Translations under genes and position numbers: made by a program
Origin: Brevibacillus laterosporus DSM 25
GTDB taxonomy: Bacteria > Bacillota > Bacilli > Brevibacillales > Brevibacillaceae
Direction: 5' to 3'
Assembly (NCBI RefSeq): GCF_002706795.1
Contig: NZ_CP017705.1
Coordinates: 4,067,501 to 4,131,500 of the forward strand
Length of the DNA: 64,000 nt
The notes under the pieces: generated by a model
Told to the model about the DNA's origin: nothing
What the model saw: only the letters and a program-made list of their open reading frames with translations
Databases searched by the model: none
Part shown: one piece after another, positions 53,732-62,508 of the stretch
Position numbering within the stretch: the stretch's first letter is position 1
Layout: each line of letters opens with the position of its first letter

Positions 53732-54193
53732 ATGGAAGAAAAAATAGAAAAGATAAAGCAACAATTACATTCGCACCACTATAAATTGACTCCGCAACGC
53801 GAAGCTACAGTTCGTGTCTTACTGGAGAATGAAGCAGATCATCTCAGTGCTGAGGATGTCTACTTAAAGGTGAAAGACAAAGCTCCTGAGATTGGCTTAG
53901 CGACGGTATATCGGACCTTGGAGCTATTAAGTGAGCTGCGGATTATCCATAAAATGAACTTTGGTGACGGGGTAGCACGTTATGACCTCCGAGATGATAA
54001 TGCTAAACATCACCATCATCACTTGATATGCTTACATTGTGGTACGGTGGATGAGATATTTGAAGATTTGTTAGTGGGAACAGAAGAGAAGGTAAAAGCG
54101 GACTACAAATTTGCTATAACAGATCACCGACTCAGTTTTTATGGAATCTGCCATCGTTGTCTTGATAAAGTTAATTTGGAAGACTACAAGTAA
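53732..54193 (+). CDS. fur: Ferric uptake regulator
   Basis: A 153-residue Fur-family repressor: winged helix ('YKLTPQREATVRVLLENEAD', 'IGLATVYRTLELLSELRII'), a His-rich metal site ('KHHHHHLICLHCGTVDEIFE'), and the second CxxC ('GICHRC') that completes the structural zinc site. With iron it represses iron-uptake genes. The family could also be PerR or Zur, but the spoIIM-fur-yqzK-xerD order matches the true fur of Bacillus subtilis. GGGGAGGGG precedes the ATG; a terminator follows. Confidence 0.9.
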   Translation: MEEKIEKIKQQLHSHHYKLTPQREATVRVLLENEADHLSAEDVYLKVKDKAPEIGLATVYRTLELLSELRIIHKMNFGDGVARYDLRDDNAKHHHHHLICLHCGTVDEIFEDLLVGTEEKVKADYKFAITDHRLSFYGICHRCLDKVNLEDYK

Positions 54194-54194
54194 T

Positions 54195-54225
54195 AACTTC
54201 TCCATAGTTAAGGAGAAGTTTTTTT
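54195..54225 (+). terminator. Terminator of fur
   Basis: AACTTCTCC (54195-54203) pairs with GGAGAAGTT (54212-54220), then T residues. Confidence 0.88.
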
Positions 54226-54298
54226 CTTGTTCGTGAAAGTCATGAATAGGGACAAAAAGGCATAAAATAGCAATAACCGTGCTCAAGGGGTTGTTGCA

Positions 54299-54538
54299 AT
54301 GAGTTTTCCATTTCGCCGTTTTATGGAATTAATTCGATTCTTTTTACTTTTTGTCACTTGTTCCTTGTTCAGTTATGGAGTAGTATCCTACTTATCACAC
54401 CATATTTTGCCGGCAAATCCCTACCGAGAACCTTCCGGGAATGCTGTTAAGGTGGTAAAATGGCTGGACAACAAACCCGTATCTGAGTGGGACTGGTATT
54501 TAGAGCGCCTTCAGCTTTTTTTCTCGGAAGGGGAATGA
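54299..54538 (+). CDS. yqzK: YqzK (DUF4227) family protein
   Basis: A 79-residue protein with one N-terminal membrane helix ('RFFLLFVTCSLFSYGVVSYL') and a short basic-acidic tail ('YREPSGNAVKVVKW'). AAGGGG is about 6 bases upstream. The same small gene lies between fur and xerD in Bacillus. Function unknown. Confidence 0.85.
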   Translation: MSFPFRRFMELIRFFLLFVTCSLFSYGVVSYLSHHILPANPYREPSGNAVKVVKWLDNKPVSEWDWYLERLQLFFSEGE

Positions 54539-54587
54539 GAAAGCAGGATTTTGTAAGTGCGCTGTTGAAATGTATAAGGTACCGCTC

Positions 54588-54596
54588 TGGTATAAT
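54588..54596 (+). promoter_or_regulatory. Extended -10 promoter before xerD
   Basis: TGGTATAAT lies 25 bases before the xerD start. A TTGAAA is 20 bases upstream of it, too far for an ideal -35. Confidence 0.5.
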
Positions 54597-54620
54597 TAAT
54601 CCAGGAGGAGAAGTGGCTTC

Positions 54621-55508
54621 ATGGATACGCTAATCGATCAATTCACCCACTTTCTCGCAGTAGAAAAAGGACTTGCAGCCAATACGTTGGAATCTTATCA
54701 ACATGACTTGGTAATGTACGCTGCATATTTGAATGACCAAGGTATTAGCAAGGTAGAAGAGACTACGCGCACTCATATCGTTGGCTATCTATTTATGCTT
54801 CAAGAGAAAGGACGGGCTACGGCTACATTATCTAGGAATATGGCATCCATTCGTGCTTTTTATCAATTCTTAGTCCGAGACCGTCATATGACAAGTGATC
54901 CATCTATTCATTTGGAAACACCCAAAATTGAGAAAAGACTGCCTAAAGTGTTGTCAGTAGAAGAAGTAGAGTGTTTATTAGATGGTCCAAAAGGGAATGT
55001 ACCTATAGCATATCGTGATAAAGCCATGCTAGAATTATTATATGCGACTGGAATTCGCGTTTCTGAGTTAGTATCCTTACAACTGGGGGATATTAATTTG
55101 GACATGGGCTTTGTCAAATGTATGGGTAAAGGTTCTAAGGAGCGCATGATTCCGCTTGGTAGCATTGCAATTCAGGTTATCCGTACCTATTTGGAGTGGG
55201 GACGTCCACAACTTGTTAAGGCTAGTTCAGATCAGGCGTTGTTTTTAAATCATTTAGGCACACAGATTACACGCCAAGGGTTTTGGAAAATTATTAAAAA
55301 ATATGCCTTACAAGAGGGAATCCAAAAGGAGATTACTCCGCATACCTTGCGACACTCCTTTGCAACTCATCTTTTAGAAAATGGTGCAGACTTGCGATCT
55401 GTACAGGAAATGTTGGGACATGCCGATATTTCTACAACTCAAATTTATACGCATGTAACGCGTACGCGCATCAAAGATGTCTATGCAAAAACACATCCTC
55501 GTGCCTAA
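54621..55508 (+). CDS. xerD: Tyrosine recombinase XerD
   Basis: A 295-residue recombinase. SAM-like domain 1-90 ('DQFTHFLAVEKGLAANTLES'); catalytic Arg in 'YATGIRVSEL', Lys in 'GKGSKERMIP', His-x-x-Arg in 'HTLRHSFATH', His in 'MLGHADIST' and the Tyr nucleophile in 'TTQIYTHV'. With XerC it resolves chromosome dimers at dif. Length and synteny (fur, yqzK, xerD, deoB) identify it as XerD (RipX) and not a phage enzyme. Confidence 0.95.
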   Translation: MDTLIDQFTHFLAVEKGLAANTLESYQHDLVMYAAYLNDQGISKVEETTRTHIVGYLFMLQEKGRATATLSRNMASIRAFYQFLVRDRHMTSDPSIHLETPKIEKRLPKVLSVEEVECLLDGPKGNVPIAYRDKAMLELLYATGIRVSELVSLQLGDINLDMGFVKCMGKGSKERMIPLGSIAIQVIRTYLEWGRPQLVKASSDQALFLNHLGTQITRQGFWKIIKKYALQEGIQKEITPHTLRHSFATHLLENGADLRSVQEMLGHADISTTQIYTHVTRTRIKDVYAKTHPRA

Positions 55509-55565
55509 AGAGATGGACGTACACTTTACAAGGCAGACTTCAAGTGCATAAGGAGGAACACACAA

Positions 55566-56741
55566 ATGAATCGTTTTTCACGTGTATTTTTAATTGTGTT
55601 GGATAGTGTTGGAATTGGTGAATTGCCAGACGCTAAGAATTTTAATGATGAAGGTTCTCATACACTTGGTCATATCGCACAAAAGGTAGAAGGGTTTGCA
55701 CTTCCACATCTTGCAGAATTGGGTCTGGGCACTATTGCTTCTCTACATAACGTACCAGCTGTAGCTGCACCTCGTGCACACTATGGCAAAATGAAAGAAA
55801 TATCTATGGGAAAAGATACAACAACTGGGCATTGGGAAATTATGGGGCTGCATGTATCTACCCCGTTTAATACATATCCAGATGGATTTCCACAAGAATT
55901 AATTGAGGAATTCGAGCAACGCATAGGGCGTAAAGTATTAGGTAACAAGGTAGCATCCGGAACCGAAATTTTGGATGAATTGGGCGAAGAGCATATGAAA
56001 ACGGGTGCAGTGATCGTGTATACGTCTGCTGATAGCGTATTCCAAGTTGCTGCTCATGAAGAAATCGTACCGTTAGAAGAGCTATACAAGATCTGTGAGA
56101 TTGCTCGTGAGCTAACACTGCGCGACGAATATGCAGTTACACGTGTAATTGCTCGTCCGTTCTTAGGAAAACCAGGGGCATTCGAACGTACTTCTAATCG
56201 TCATGACTACTCTGTAAAGCCATTTGATAAAACGGTTATGAACAATCTAGTAGATGCAGGACTCACTTCAATTGCGATTGGTAAAATCTCTGATATTTAT
56301 GCGGGAGAGGGCGTAAGTAAAGAGATCCGATCCAAAGATAACATGGATGGAGTAGATAAACTACTTCAAAGCATGCAAGAATCCTTTACAGGGCTTAGCT
56401 TTGTAAATCTGGTTGATTTCGATGCCAAATATGGTCATCGCCGTGATACAGAAGGGTACGGAAAAGCGCTAATGGAGTTTGACGCACGTGTTCCAGAGCT
56501 ACTGGCAGCCCTAAAAGAAAATGATTTACTTATCATAACAGCTGACCATGGTAATGACCCAACACATCATGGTACTGATCATACTCGTGAATATGTTCCT
56601 GTACTGGCATACTACAAAAACTTGGAGACAGGCAAAAATCTTGGTGTGCGCGAAACATTTGCTGACCTAGGTGCAACAATTGCCGAAAACTTCGAAGTGA
56701 AAATGCCGAAAATCGGTCAAAGTTTCTTAGCTCAATTGTAG
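55566..56741 (+). CDS. deoB: Phosphopentomutase
   Basis: A 391-residue alkaline-phosphatase-superfamily mutase: '[15 protein letters not shown]' (metal site), '[14 protein letters not shown]' with the phosphorylated Thr, and '[20 protein letters not shown]' (metal ligands). It interconverts (deoxy)ribose-1- and -5-phosphate, using the product of the next gene. AGGAGG is 8 bases before the ATG; it lies 57 bases behind xerD. Confidence 0.97.
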   Translation: MNRFSRVFLIVLDSVGIGELPDAKNFNDEGSHTLGHIAQKVEGFALPHLAELGLGTIASLHNVPAVAAPRAHYGKMKEISMGKDTTTGHWEIMGLHVSTPFNTYPDGFPQELIEEFEQRIGRKVLGNKVASGTEILDELGEEHMKTGAVIVYTSADSVFQVAAHEEIVPLEELYKICEIARELTLRDEYAVTRVIARPFLGKPGAFERTSNRHDYSVKPFDKTVMNNLVDAGLTSIAIGKISDIYAGEGVSKEIRSKDNMDGVDKLLQSMQESFTGLSFVNLVDFDAKYGHRRDTEGYGKALMEFDARVPELLAALKENDLLIITADHGNDPTHHGTDHTREYVPVLAYYKNLETGKNLGVRETFADLGATIAENFEVKMPKIGQSFLAQL

Positions 56742-56754
56742 GGGGAGAGCATAC

Positions 56755-57564
56755 ATGTCCAAAATTCTTGAAGCAAAGGCGTTTATTGAGGAAAAGCTTA
56801 CTGAAAAGCCAACCATCGGCTTGGTTTTAGGTTCAGGTCTAGGTGTTTTGGCAGATGAAATCGAAGAAGCTACTGTTATTTCATACAACGAGATTCCCCA
56901 TTTTACGAAATCAACAGTAGTCGGACATAAAGGGCAGCTGGTAATTGGAAAATTGAAAGGCAAGCAGGTAGTAGCGATGCAAGGACGCTTTCACTACTAT
57001 GAAGGTCATGATTTGGAAGCTGTCGTGTTCCCGATTCGTGTCATGAAGGCGATTGGTGTAGAAACCATCATTGTTACAAATGCAGCAGGTGGTGTCAATG
57101 AATCCTATAAACCAGGCGATCTAATGTTAATTTCAGATCATCTCAATCTGACGTACCGCAATCCGCTAATCGGTGGAAATGATGAGTCTTTAGGCGCTCG
57201 CTTCCCTGATATGTCAGAAGCTTATTCCAAACGTTTACGTGGGCTTTCTAAAGAGGTTGCAGCTACATTAGGCATCCAATTACAAGAAGGCGTGTATGCA
57301 GGACTATTAGGTCCATCCTATGAGACTCCTGCTGAGATTCGCATGTTGCGTATTTTAGGTGGGGATTCTGTCGGAATGTCCACAGTACCAGAAGTGATTG
57401 TGGCTCGTCATATGAACATAGAGGTTCTTGGAATTTCTTGCATCAGCAACATGGCGGCAGGAATTCTTGATCAACCATTATCTCATGACGAGGTAATGGA
57501 GACAACTGAGAAGGTAAAAGCAGAGTTTCTTTCTTTAGTAAAAGGTGTTATAGAAAAGATGTAA
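56755..57564 (+). CDS. punA: Purine nucleoside phosphorylase (PunA/PupG type)
   Basis: A 269-residue trimeric-type phosphorylase: 'GLVLGSGLGVLADEIEEA', 'FHYYEGHDLEAVVFPIRVMK', 'VTNAAGGVNESYKPGDLM' and 'GPSYETPAEIRMLRILGGD'. It cleaves guanosine and inosine (and deoxy forms) to base and sugar-1-phosphate, which DeoB then converts. GGGGGAG precedes the ATG. xerD, deoB and punA form one tight unit ended by the terminator at 57622. Confidence 0.95.
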   Translation: MSKILEAKAFIEEKLTEKPTIGLVLGSGLGVLADEIEEATVISYNEIPHFTKSTVVGHKGQLVIGKLKGKQVVAMQGRFHYYEGHDLEAVVFPIRVMKAIGVETIIVTNAAGGVNESYKPGDLMLISDHLNLTYRNPLIGGNDESLGARFPDMSEAYSKRLRGLSKEVAATLGIQLQEGVYAGLLGPSYETPAEIRMLRILGGDSVGMSTVPEVIVARHMNIEVLGISCISNMAAGILDQPLSHDEVMETTEKVKAEFLSLVKGVIEKM

Positions 57565-57621
57565 TCATTCATGATCATGCCTACTGGTGGAATCAAGGCA
57601 TGCTTTATAGCTAACAAAGAT

Positions 57622-57658
57622 AAATCCCTTTGGACTAAAAGAGCCAAAGGGATTTTTT
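57622..57658. terminator. Bidirectional terminator between punA and the IclR gene
   Basis: AAATCCCTTTGG (57622-57633) pairs perfectly with CCAAAGGGATTT (57644-57655), with T residues after and A residues before. Confidence 0.88.
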
Positions 57659-57661
57659 GTA

Positions 57662-58417
57662 CTAGTGGTGATATCCTAAGCCAAGTGATAATTGAGAAAC
57701 GGTTCGCAATACCTTTTGCTGAAAAACCTCCATATGAGGAAGCATACGCTCGGAAGGACCGATCAGACTAATGGAAGCGATAACCTGTCCAGTTGTATCG
57801 AAAATAGGCGCTGCAATAGCTGTTACACCAACATTGCGTAGATTGGAACTAACCTCGTACCCATTTTGTCTGATCGTTCTCAAACGCTGCTTCATATCCT
57901 CAGTAGAAGTAAGGGATTGTGGTGTGTATGCTTTAAGTCCAGTTGCTAGGACTTCATCGATGAAAGTTTCAGATTGATATGCGAGCAAACAACGGGCACT
58001 ACTTGTCGCATACAAGGGGAAGCGCCGATGGGCATCGACAGTAAAACGAATCGGATATTGGGAGTCGATTTTGTCCACATAAATGGCATCTTTACCATCC
58101 ATAATACAAAGACATACCAATTCTTTGGTTTGCTCTGCCAGCTCATGCAAGTGGGGCTTTGCATATTCGACTGTATCGTGATCACGTAATACCTTCGTTC
58201 CTAATTCCAGTAAAGTATAACCAAGCGCATACTGCTTGGTTTTTTGATTTTGACGAATAAAGCCTTCGCTTTCTAAAGTTGTCAGTAATTTATGTACAGC
58301 GCTTTTGGACATCGCCAGTTTTTTACTTATTTCTGTTACACCTAATTCTTTAGGAGAATCCAAAAAGAGTTGCATAAGATGACAGCTTTTTTTAACGGAA
58401 GATAAGAAGTTGTCCAT
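57662..58417 (-). CDS. IclR-family transcriptional regulator
   Basis: A 251-residue protein: N-terminal winged helix ('LGVTEISKKLAMSKSAVHKL', 'LLTTLESEGFIRQN') and a GAF-like effector domain (about 75-250, 'VCLCIMDGKDAIYVDKIDSQ', 'GVTAIAAPIFDTTGQVIASI'). It is divergent from the ABC-transporter/M20 operon and is very probably its regulator. The inverted repeat ATTGTTC/GAACAAT at 58587-58609 is a candidate operator. The inducer is unknown, likely an acylated or aromatic amino compound. Confidence 0.9.
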   Translation of the reverse strand: MDNFLSSVKKSCHLMQLFLDSPKELGVTEISKKLAMSKSAVHKLLTTLESEGFIRQNQKTKQYALGYTLLELGTKVLRDHDTVEYAKPHLHELAEQTKELVCLCIMDGKDAIYVDKIDSQYPIRFTVDAHRRFPLYATSSARCLLAYQSETFIDEVLATGLKAYTPQSLTSTEDMKQRLRTIRQNGYEVSSNLRNVGVTAIAAPIFDTTGQVIASISLIGPSERMLPHMEVFQQKVLRTVSQLSLGLGYHH

Positions 58418-58531
58418 CCGATTATTCCTTTCCTATGAAAAGTCATACATGACTGACTTGTATTCCAAAAAAAGGGGGAAAAGCCCTGATGTAACGGTAT
58501 TGTAACATGGACACATAATTTTCACAAATAA

Positions 58532-58560
58532 TTGATTTTTACAAATTTTCATGCTAAAAT
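58532..58560 (+). promoter_or_regulatory. Sigma-A promoter of the ABC/M20 operon
   Basis: TTGATT (58532-58537), 17 bases, TAAAAT (58555-58560) with TGC before the -10. Confidence 0.7.
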
Positions 58561-58586
58561 TCACATATCGTTCTTATATGGATAAC

Positions 58587-58609
58587 ATTGTTCACTATAA
58601 GAGAACAAT
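58587..58609. promoter_or_regulatory. Inverted-repeat operator candidate downstream of the promoter
   Basis: ATTGTTC (58587-58593) and GAACAAT (58603-58609) are perfect 7-base arms around a 9-base spacer, about 27 bases after the -10, where a bound regulator could block elongation. It might alternatively act as an mRNA hairpin. Confidence 0.5.
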
Positions 58610-58630
58610 AAAAGAGAGTATGGGGGGCTT

Positions 58631-59722
58631 ATGATGAAGAAAAAAGCGTGGACAGTGATATCAGTAATTACACTTGCAGCAGTAGTGGTGGCAGGATGTG
58701 GAAATTCGGCACAGCCAGCAGGAAGCAGTAGTTCTTCGTCCCAGATGGAAGACAAGCTAGTTATTGCTGGAAATGGTGCTACCGTAGAAAAGCTGATGAA
58801 AGACGAGATTTTTAAAAAATTTAATGAAAAATATCCGAACGTAAAGCTCTCATATGTATCAGGTGTGTCTACTGAAATTGTTGCCAAGGTAAAAGCACAA
58901 CAAAACTCTCCACAGATAGACGTAGCTATCATAGAAGGTGGTGAGCAAGAGAAAGGTCGTACAGAAGGATTATGGCAACCGATTACAGCAGAAGACATTC
59001 CTAATGCCGCCAACGTACCTGATGATTTGAAAGTGTTAGAAAATTCAGGAGTTACGGTTAATTTCACACCTATGGGTATCTCCTACAACAGCGATCTAAT
59101 TAAAGAAAAAGGTATACCTGTTCCAGAATCTTGGAATGATCTTGCTCGTCCTGAAATGAAAGGAAATTTGATTTTAACCGATGTAACAAGCAACTTTGGA
59201 CGTAGTACGCTAATCATGCTTGCGTATGCCAATGGTGGTTCGGAAAAAGAAATGGAAGAGGGCTTCAAAAAGCTGGAAGCGATTGCTGGCTATATGCCTA
59301 CATTTGCAAAGTCAGCTGCACAGCTACAACAGAATTTGCAAAGTAAAACCTCTGCTTATACAGCTTGGACTATGGCGCGTAGCATTACACAGAAAAAAGC
59401 AGGATTACCACTTGAATTCGTCTTTCCCAAAGAAGGGGCTAATATAGTACCTAACGTAGCGGTTATGGTCAAGGGTGCAAAGCATTCAGAGGCAGCTAAA
59501 GAATTTATGAATTTCTTACTAACCGATGAAGTACAGAGCATGTATGCTTCAAAATTATATTACAACCCAGCAACAAAAGTGGACTTACCGGATGATGTAA
59601 AGAAAGAACTTGATTTTGATCGGACTAAAGTTGTGCATTTTGATTATGCCGTTTTGGGAAGCAAGACGGGAAAATGGGTTGACCAATTCAACAAGGAAAT
59701 CGCGCCAAAGGTAGGAAAGTAG
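58631..59722 (+). CDS. ABC transporter solute-binding lipoprotein (spermidine/putrescine-type cluster)
   Basis: A 363-residue protein with a lipoprotein signal ('ITLAAVVVAGCGNS', Cys about 24). The mature part is a two-lobed periplasmic-binding fold: 'LVIAGNGATVEKLMKDEIFK', 'TPMGISYNSDLIKEKGIPVP', 'SWNDLARPEMKGNLIL'. This is the PotD/FbpA-like class for polyamines, iron or phosphonates. The ligand cannot be told from sequence; the peptidase at the operon end argues for a peptide-like or N-acylated compound. GGGGGG is upstream of the ATG. Confidence 0.88.
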   Translation: MMKKKAWTVISVITLAAVVVAGCGNSAQPAGSSSSSSQMEDKLVIAGNGATVEKLMKDEIFKKFNEKYPNVKLSYVSGVSTEIVAKVKAQQNSPQIDVAIIEGGEQEKGRTEGLWQPITAEDIPNAANVPDDLKVLENSGVTVNFTPMGISYNSDLIKEKGIPVPESWNDLARPEMKGNLILTDVTSNFGRSTLIMLAYANGGSEKEMEEGFKKLEAIAGYMPTFAKSAAQLQQNLQSKTSAYTAWTMARSITQKKAGLPLEFVFPKEGANIVPNVAVMVKGAKHSEAAKEFMNFLLTDEVQSMYASKLYYNPATKVDLPDDVKKELDFDRTKVVHFDYAVLGSKTGKWVDQFNKEIAPKVGK

Positions 59723-60838
59723 GTGTCCACATTGACAAGAGTACCTGATGTAGAATTTATCAATGTTCAGAAAAAATTTCAGAATCAGATTATTGTTGAT
59801 AACTTCCATCTTCAGATAGAGCAAGGGGAGTTCATCTCTTTGCTCGGACCTTCTGGTTGTGGTAAAACCACAACGTTAAATATGATTGCTGGGTTTTTAG
59901 ATCCAGATCACGGTGACTTGCTCATTAAAGGAAACAAGATGAATGGAGTTCCTCCATATAAGCGTGAATTGGGAATGGTGTTCCAAACCTATTCCTTATT
60001 TCCGCACATGACGGTAGGAGAGAACATTGGTTATGGATTAAAATTACGCAAAATCTCTAAAGCAGAACAAAAAGATCGAATTCGAAAGGTCTTAGAGCTG
60101 GTGAAGCTACCACATGTAGCAGATCGGTATCCCAAGCAGCTTTCAGGTGGACAGCGCCAACGTATTGCAATTGCTAGAGCTTTAGTTGTAGAGCCGTCTC
60201 TGTTACTCCTTGACGAGCCTTTAAGCAATCTTGATGCTAAATTACGTGAAGAATTACGTGATGAGCTCAAGCGACTACATCAGGAAATTGGAGTTACCAC
60301 CATTTTTGTTACACATGATCAGGAGGAAGCATTATCTTTATCCGATCGAATAGTAGTTATGAATTATGGACGAGTGGAGCAAATTGGTCGACCTCACGAA
60401 ATTTACAACCATCCAGCAACGGAATTTGTTCATACATTTATTGGTAAATCAAATCGGATACCTGGTCTTATTACAGCTAGTAACGGGCAGGTCATGACGA
60501 TTAAGACAGATGGAGATTGGGAGATACAAGCAGTTGCGACTGATACCAACTTGCAGGTAGGCCAGCGAGTGATAGCCTATGTTCGTCCTGAGAAAATCAA
60601 ACTATTTCCGTTGAATGAAAGATCAGGTGATAAATTTCCCGTGGATAATCAAGTATACGGACAACTGGCATTTTCCTCGTTCCTTGGTGCCTATACCGAA
60701 TGTAAGGTACAAATTGGAAGCGTTCAGCTTGACGTACGTGTGCAAGAATCTAATTTGCTTACTGAAATGAAGCAGGGAGTAACCGCAATTTGCCAATGGG
60801 AAAAAGAAGATGTATTTGTAATGGCGGAGGGGAGGTAG
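59723..60838 (+). CDS. ABC transporter ATP-binding protein (PotA-like)
   Basis: A 371-residue ATPase: Walker A 'GPSGCGKTT', Q-loop 'MVFQTYSLFPHMTV', signature 'LSGGQRQRIAIARAL', Walker B 'LLLLDEPLSNLDAKLREELR', switch His in 'FVTHDQEEAL', and a C-terminal TOBE domain (about 240-370). It powers import through the two following permeases. The start may be GTG 59723, directly after the previous stop, or TTG 59732, which has AGGTG six bases before. Confidence 0.93.
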   Translation: MSTLTRVPDVEFINVQKKFQNQIIVDNFHLQIEQGEFISLLGPSGCGKTTTLNMIAGFLDPDHGDLLIKGNKMNGVPPYKRELGMVFQTYSLFPHMTVGENIGYGLKLRKISKAEQKDRIRKVLELVKLPHVADRYPKQLSGGQRQRIAIARALVVEPSLLLLDEPLSNLDAKLREELRDELKRLHQEIGVTTIFVTHDQEEALSLSDRIVVMNYGRVEQIGRPHEIYNHPATEFVHTFIGKSNRIPGLITASNGQVMTIKTDGDWEIQAVATDTNLQVGQRVIAYVRPEKIKLFPLNERSGDKFPVDNQVYGQLAFSSFLGAYTECKVQIGSVQLDVRVQESNLLTEMKQGVTAICQWEKEDVFVMAEGR

Positions 60839-60844
60839 TAAAAG

Positions 60845-61687
60845 ATGTCTAAGCGACTTACCTATTTGTTATTACTTCTGCCGGCCATGATTATTTTGCT
60901 AGGCGTCTTTCTTATACCTATGCTTTTTATTCTTCTTTTAAGTTTTGAAGGGGCAGAGGGTCAGTTTAGTTGGTCCAATTATCTCATGTTTTTTCAGGAT
61001 ACATATTATCTGGAGATACTAGGTCGAACGATTTCTCTAAGTTTATATACAGTTGTCTGTACATTACTACTAGCATTTCCTGTAGCCATGTTTATGGCCC
61101 GCACACAAGGAAAGCTACGTGGGCTGGTCACCATGTTAATTTTGTGTCCACATCTTATTAGTGTTGTTATACGGAATTTTGGCTGGGTTGTCATTCTAGG
61201 AGATACGGGCTGGATTAATAGTATATTGCTAAAAGTAGGACTCATTGATGCACCACTACGTTTGTTATACAACGAATTAGGGATTGTCGTAGGATTAACG
61301 GATGCTTTTATTGCTTATATGGTATTAGCGATTGCGACTAGTCTTTATACCATTGACGCTTCCTTGTACAAAGCGGCTTCTATCTTAGGAGCAACACGCT
61401 TTCAATCGTTTTTTCATATAACCTTACCTCTGAGCATGCCCGGTGTATTTGCCGGTATTACGCTGGTATTCAGCTTGTCGATGAGTGCCTATGTAACGCC
61501 AGCTTTAATGGGAGGAACGTCGGTAAAAGTTATTCCTGTACTAGCCTTTGAACAAATCATGTCGACCCTTAACTGGCCACTAGGAGCAGCTCTTGCTATC
61601 ATGTTGCTTTCAAGTACGATTGTGTTGGTCACTTTATTTAGTCGATTCGTAGAAACAAAACGGTATAAAGAGGTGTTTACATCATGA
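60845..61687 (+). CDS. ABC transporter permease (PotB-like)
   Basis: A 280-residue protein with six membrane helices, starting 'LTYLLLLLPAMIILLGVFLI'. The EAA cytoplasmic loop that docks the ATPase is 'YKAASILGATRFQSFFHITL'. GGAGG is 8 bases upstream. It overlaps the second permease by 4 bases, and the two form the heterodimeric channel. Confidence 0.92.
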   Translation: MSKRLTYLLLLLPAMIILLGVFLIPMLFILLLSFEGAEGQFSWSNYLMFFQDTYYLEILGRTISLSLYTVVCTLLLAFPVAMFMARTQGKLRGLVTMLILCPHLISVVIRNFGWVVILGDTGWINSILLKVGLIDAPLRLLYNELGIVVGLTDAFIAYMVLAIATSLYTIDASLYKAASILGATRFQSFFHITLPLSMPGVFAGITLVFSLSMSAYVTPALMGGTSVKVIPVLAFEQIMSTLNWPLGAALAIMLLSSTIVLVTLFSRFVETKRYKEVFTS

Positions 61688-62490
61688 GACAAGGAAGATT
61701 TTCTTGGCTAGGTGTTATCACCGTTGCCATTTTGATTTTTGTAAATGCACCTTTTTTAATTATTATTCCAAGCTCATTCACTTCTGCTGGATACCTATCG
61801 TTTCCCCCTGAAGGGTTTTCCTTCGAGTGGTATAAACAAATTCTAGATCGTCCTGAGTTTATAGATGCTTTCTGGTTTAGCTTGCAGCTTGCAGCTATCA
61901 CAGCGATCCTTTCAACATTGATCGGAACAATGGCTGCCATTGCAATCTCTAAGTATCAATTTAAGGGAAAGAAAGTCATCAGTGGCTTGCTCTTATCACC
62001 TTTAACAGTGCCTTCGTTGATTATTGGTATCGCGGCGTTGCTGTTCTTTACCCGTCTGGAGCTTGGGGGAACATTCTTAGGGTTGTTGCTGGCGCATATA
62101 TTAATTTCTATTCCTTATGTAGTACGTCTGGTTTTGACGGGTTTAACTACCTTTGATTATACCTTGGAAAAAGCGGCGTTTATGCTAGGAGCAAGACCGC
62201 TACATGTGTTTTGGGATATCACATTACCAATGCTACGTCCAGCGATTTTGTCGGGCTTTATTTTCTCCTTCCTGACTTCGTTTGATAATGTGACGGTATC
62301 CTTATTCCTGGTTGCTCCGGATACAACAACGTTACCACTTGCTATTTTTACTTATATGCAAGAATCGCTTGATCCAATGGTAGCTTCTATTTCATCGGTT
62401 GTTATTCTTATTAGTTTATTTTTTATCTTTTTATTGGAGAAGGTATATGGTTTAGATCGATTATTTGGACTAAACGCACAACAACACTAA
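61684..62490 (+). CDS. ABC transporter permease (PotC-like)
   Basis: A 268-residue six-helix permease with the EAA loop 'LEKAAFMLGARPLHVFWDIT'. Residues 11-30 are the first helix ('VITVAILIFVNAPFLIIIP'). It pairs with the preceding permease; ATGA overlap indicates coupled translation. Phylogenetic subtype (PotC versus YdcV-like) is not determined. Confidence 0.92.
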   Translation: MRQGRFSWLGVITVAILIFVNAPFLIIIPSSFTSAGYLSFPPEGFSFEWYKQILDRPEFIDAFWFSLQLAAITAILSTLIGTMAAIAISKYQFKGKKVISGLLLSPLTVPSLIIGIAALLFFTRLELGGTFLGLLLAHILISIPYVVRLVLTGLTTFDYTLEKAAFMLGARPLHVFWDITLPMLRPAILSGFIFSFLTSFDNVTVSLFLVAPDTTTLPLAIFTYMQESLDPMVASISSVVILISLFFIFLLEKVYGLDRLFGLNAQQH

Positions 62491-62508
62491 TGGAGATGTC
62501 ATCTACCT

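Noticed and set aside
57571-57771. 66-residue ORF after punA
   Set aside because: It overlaps the terminator and the 3' end of the IclR gene, and the protein is the translation of hairpin and antisense sequence.
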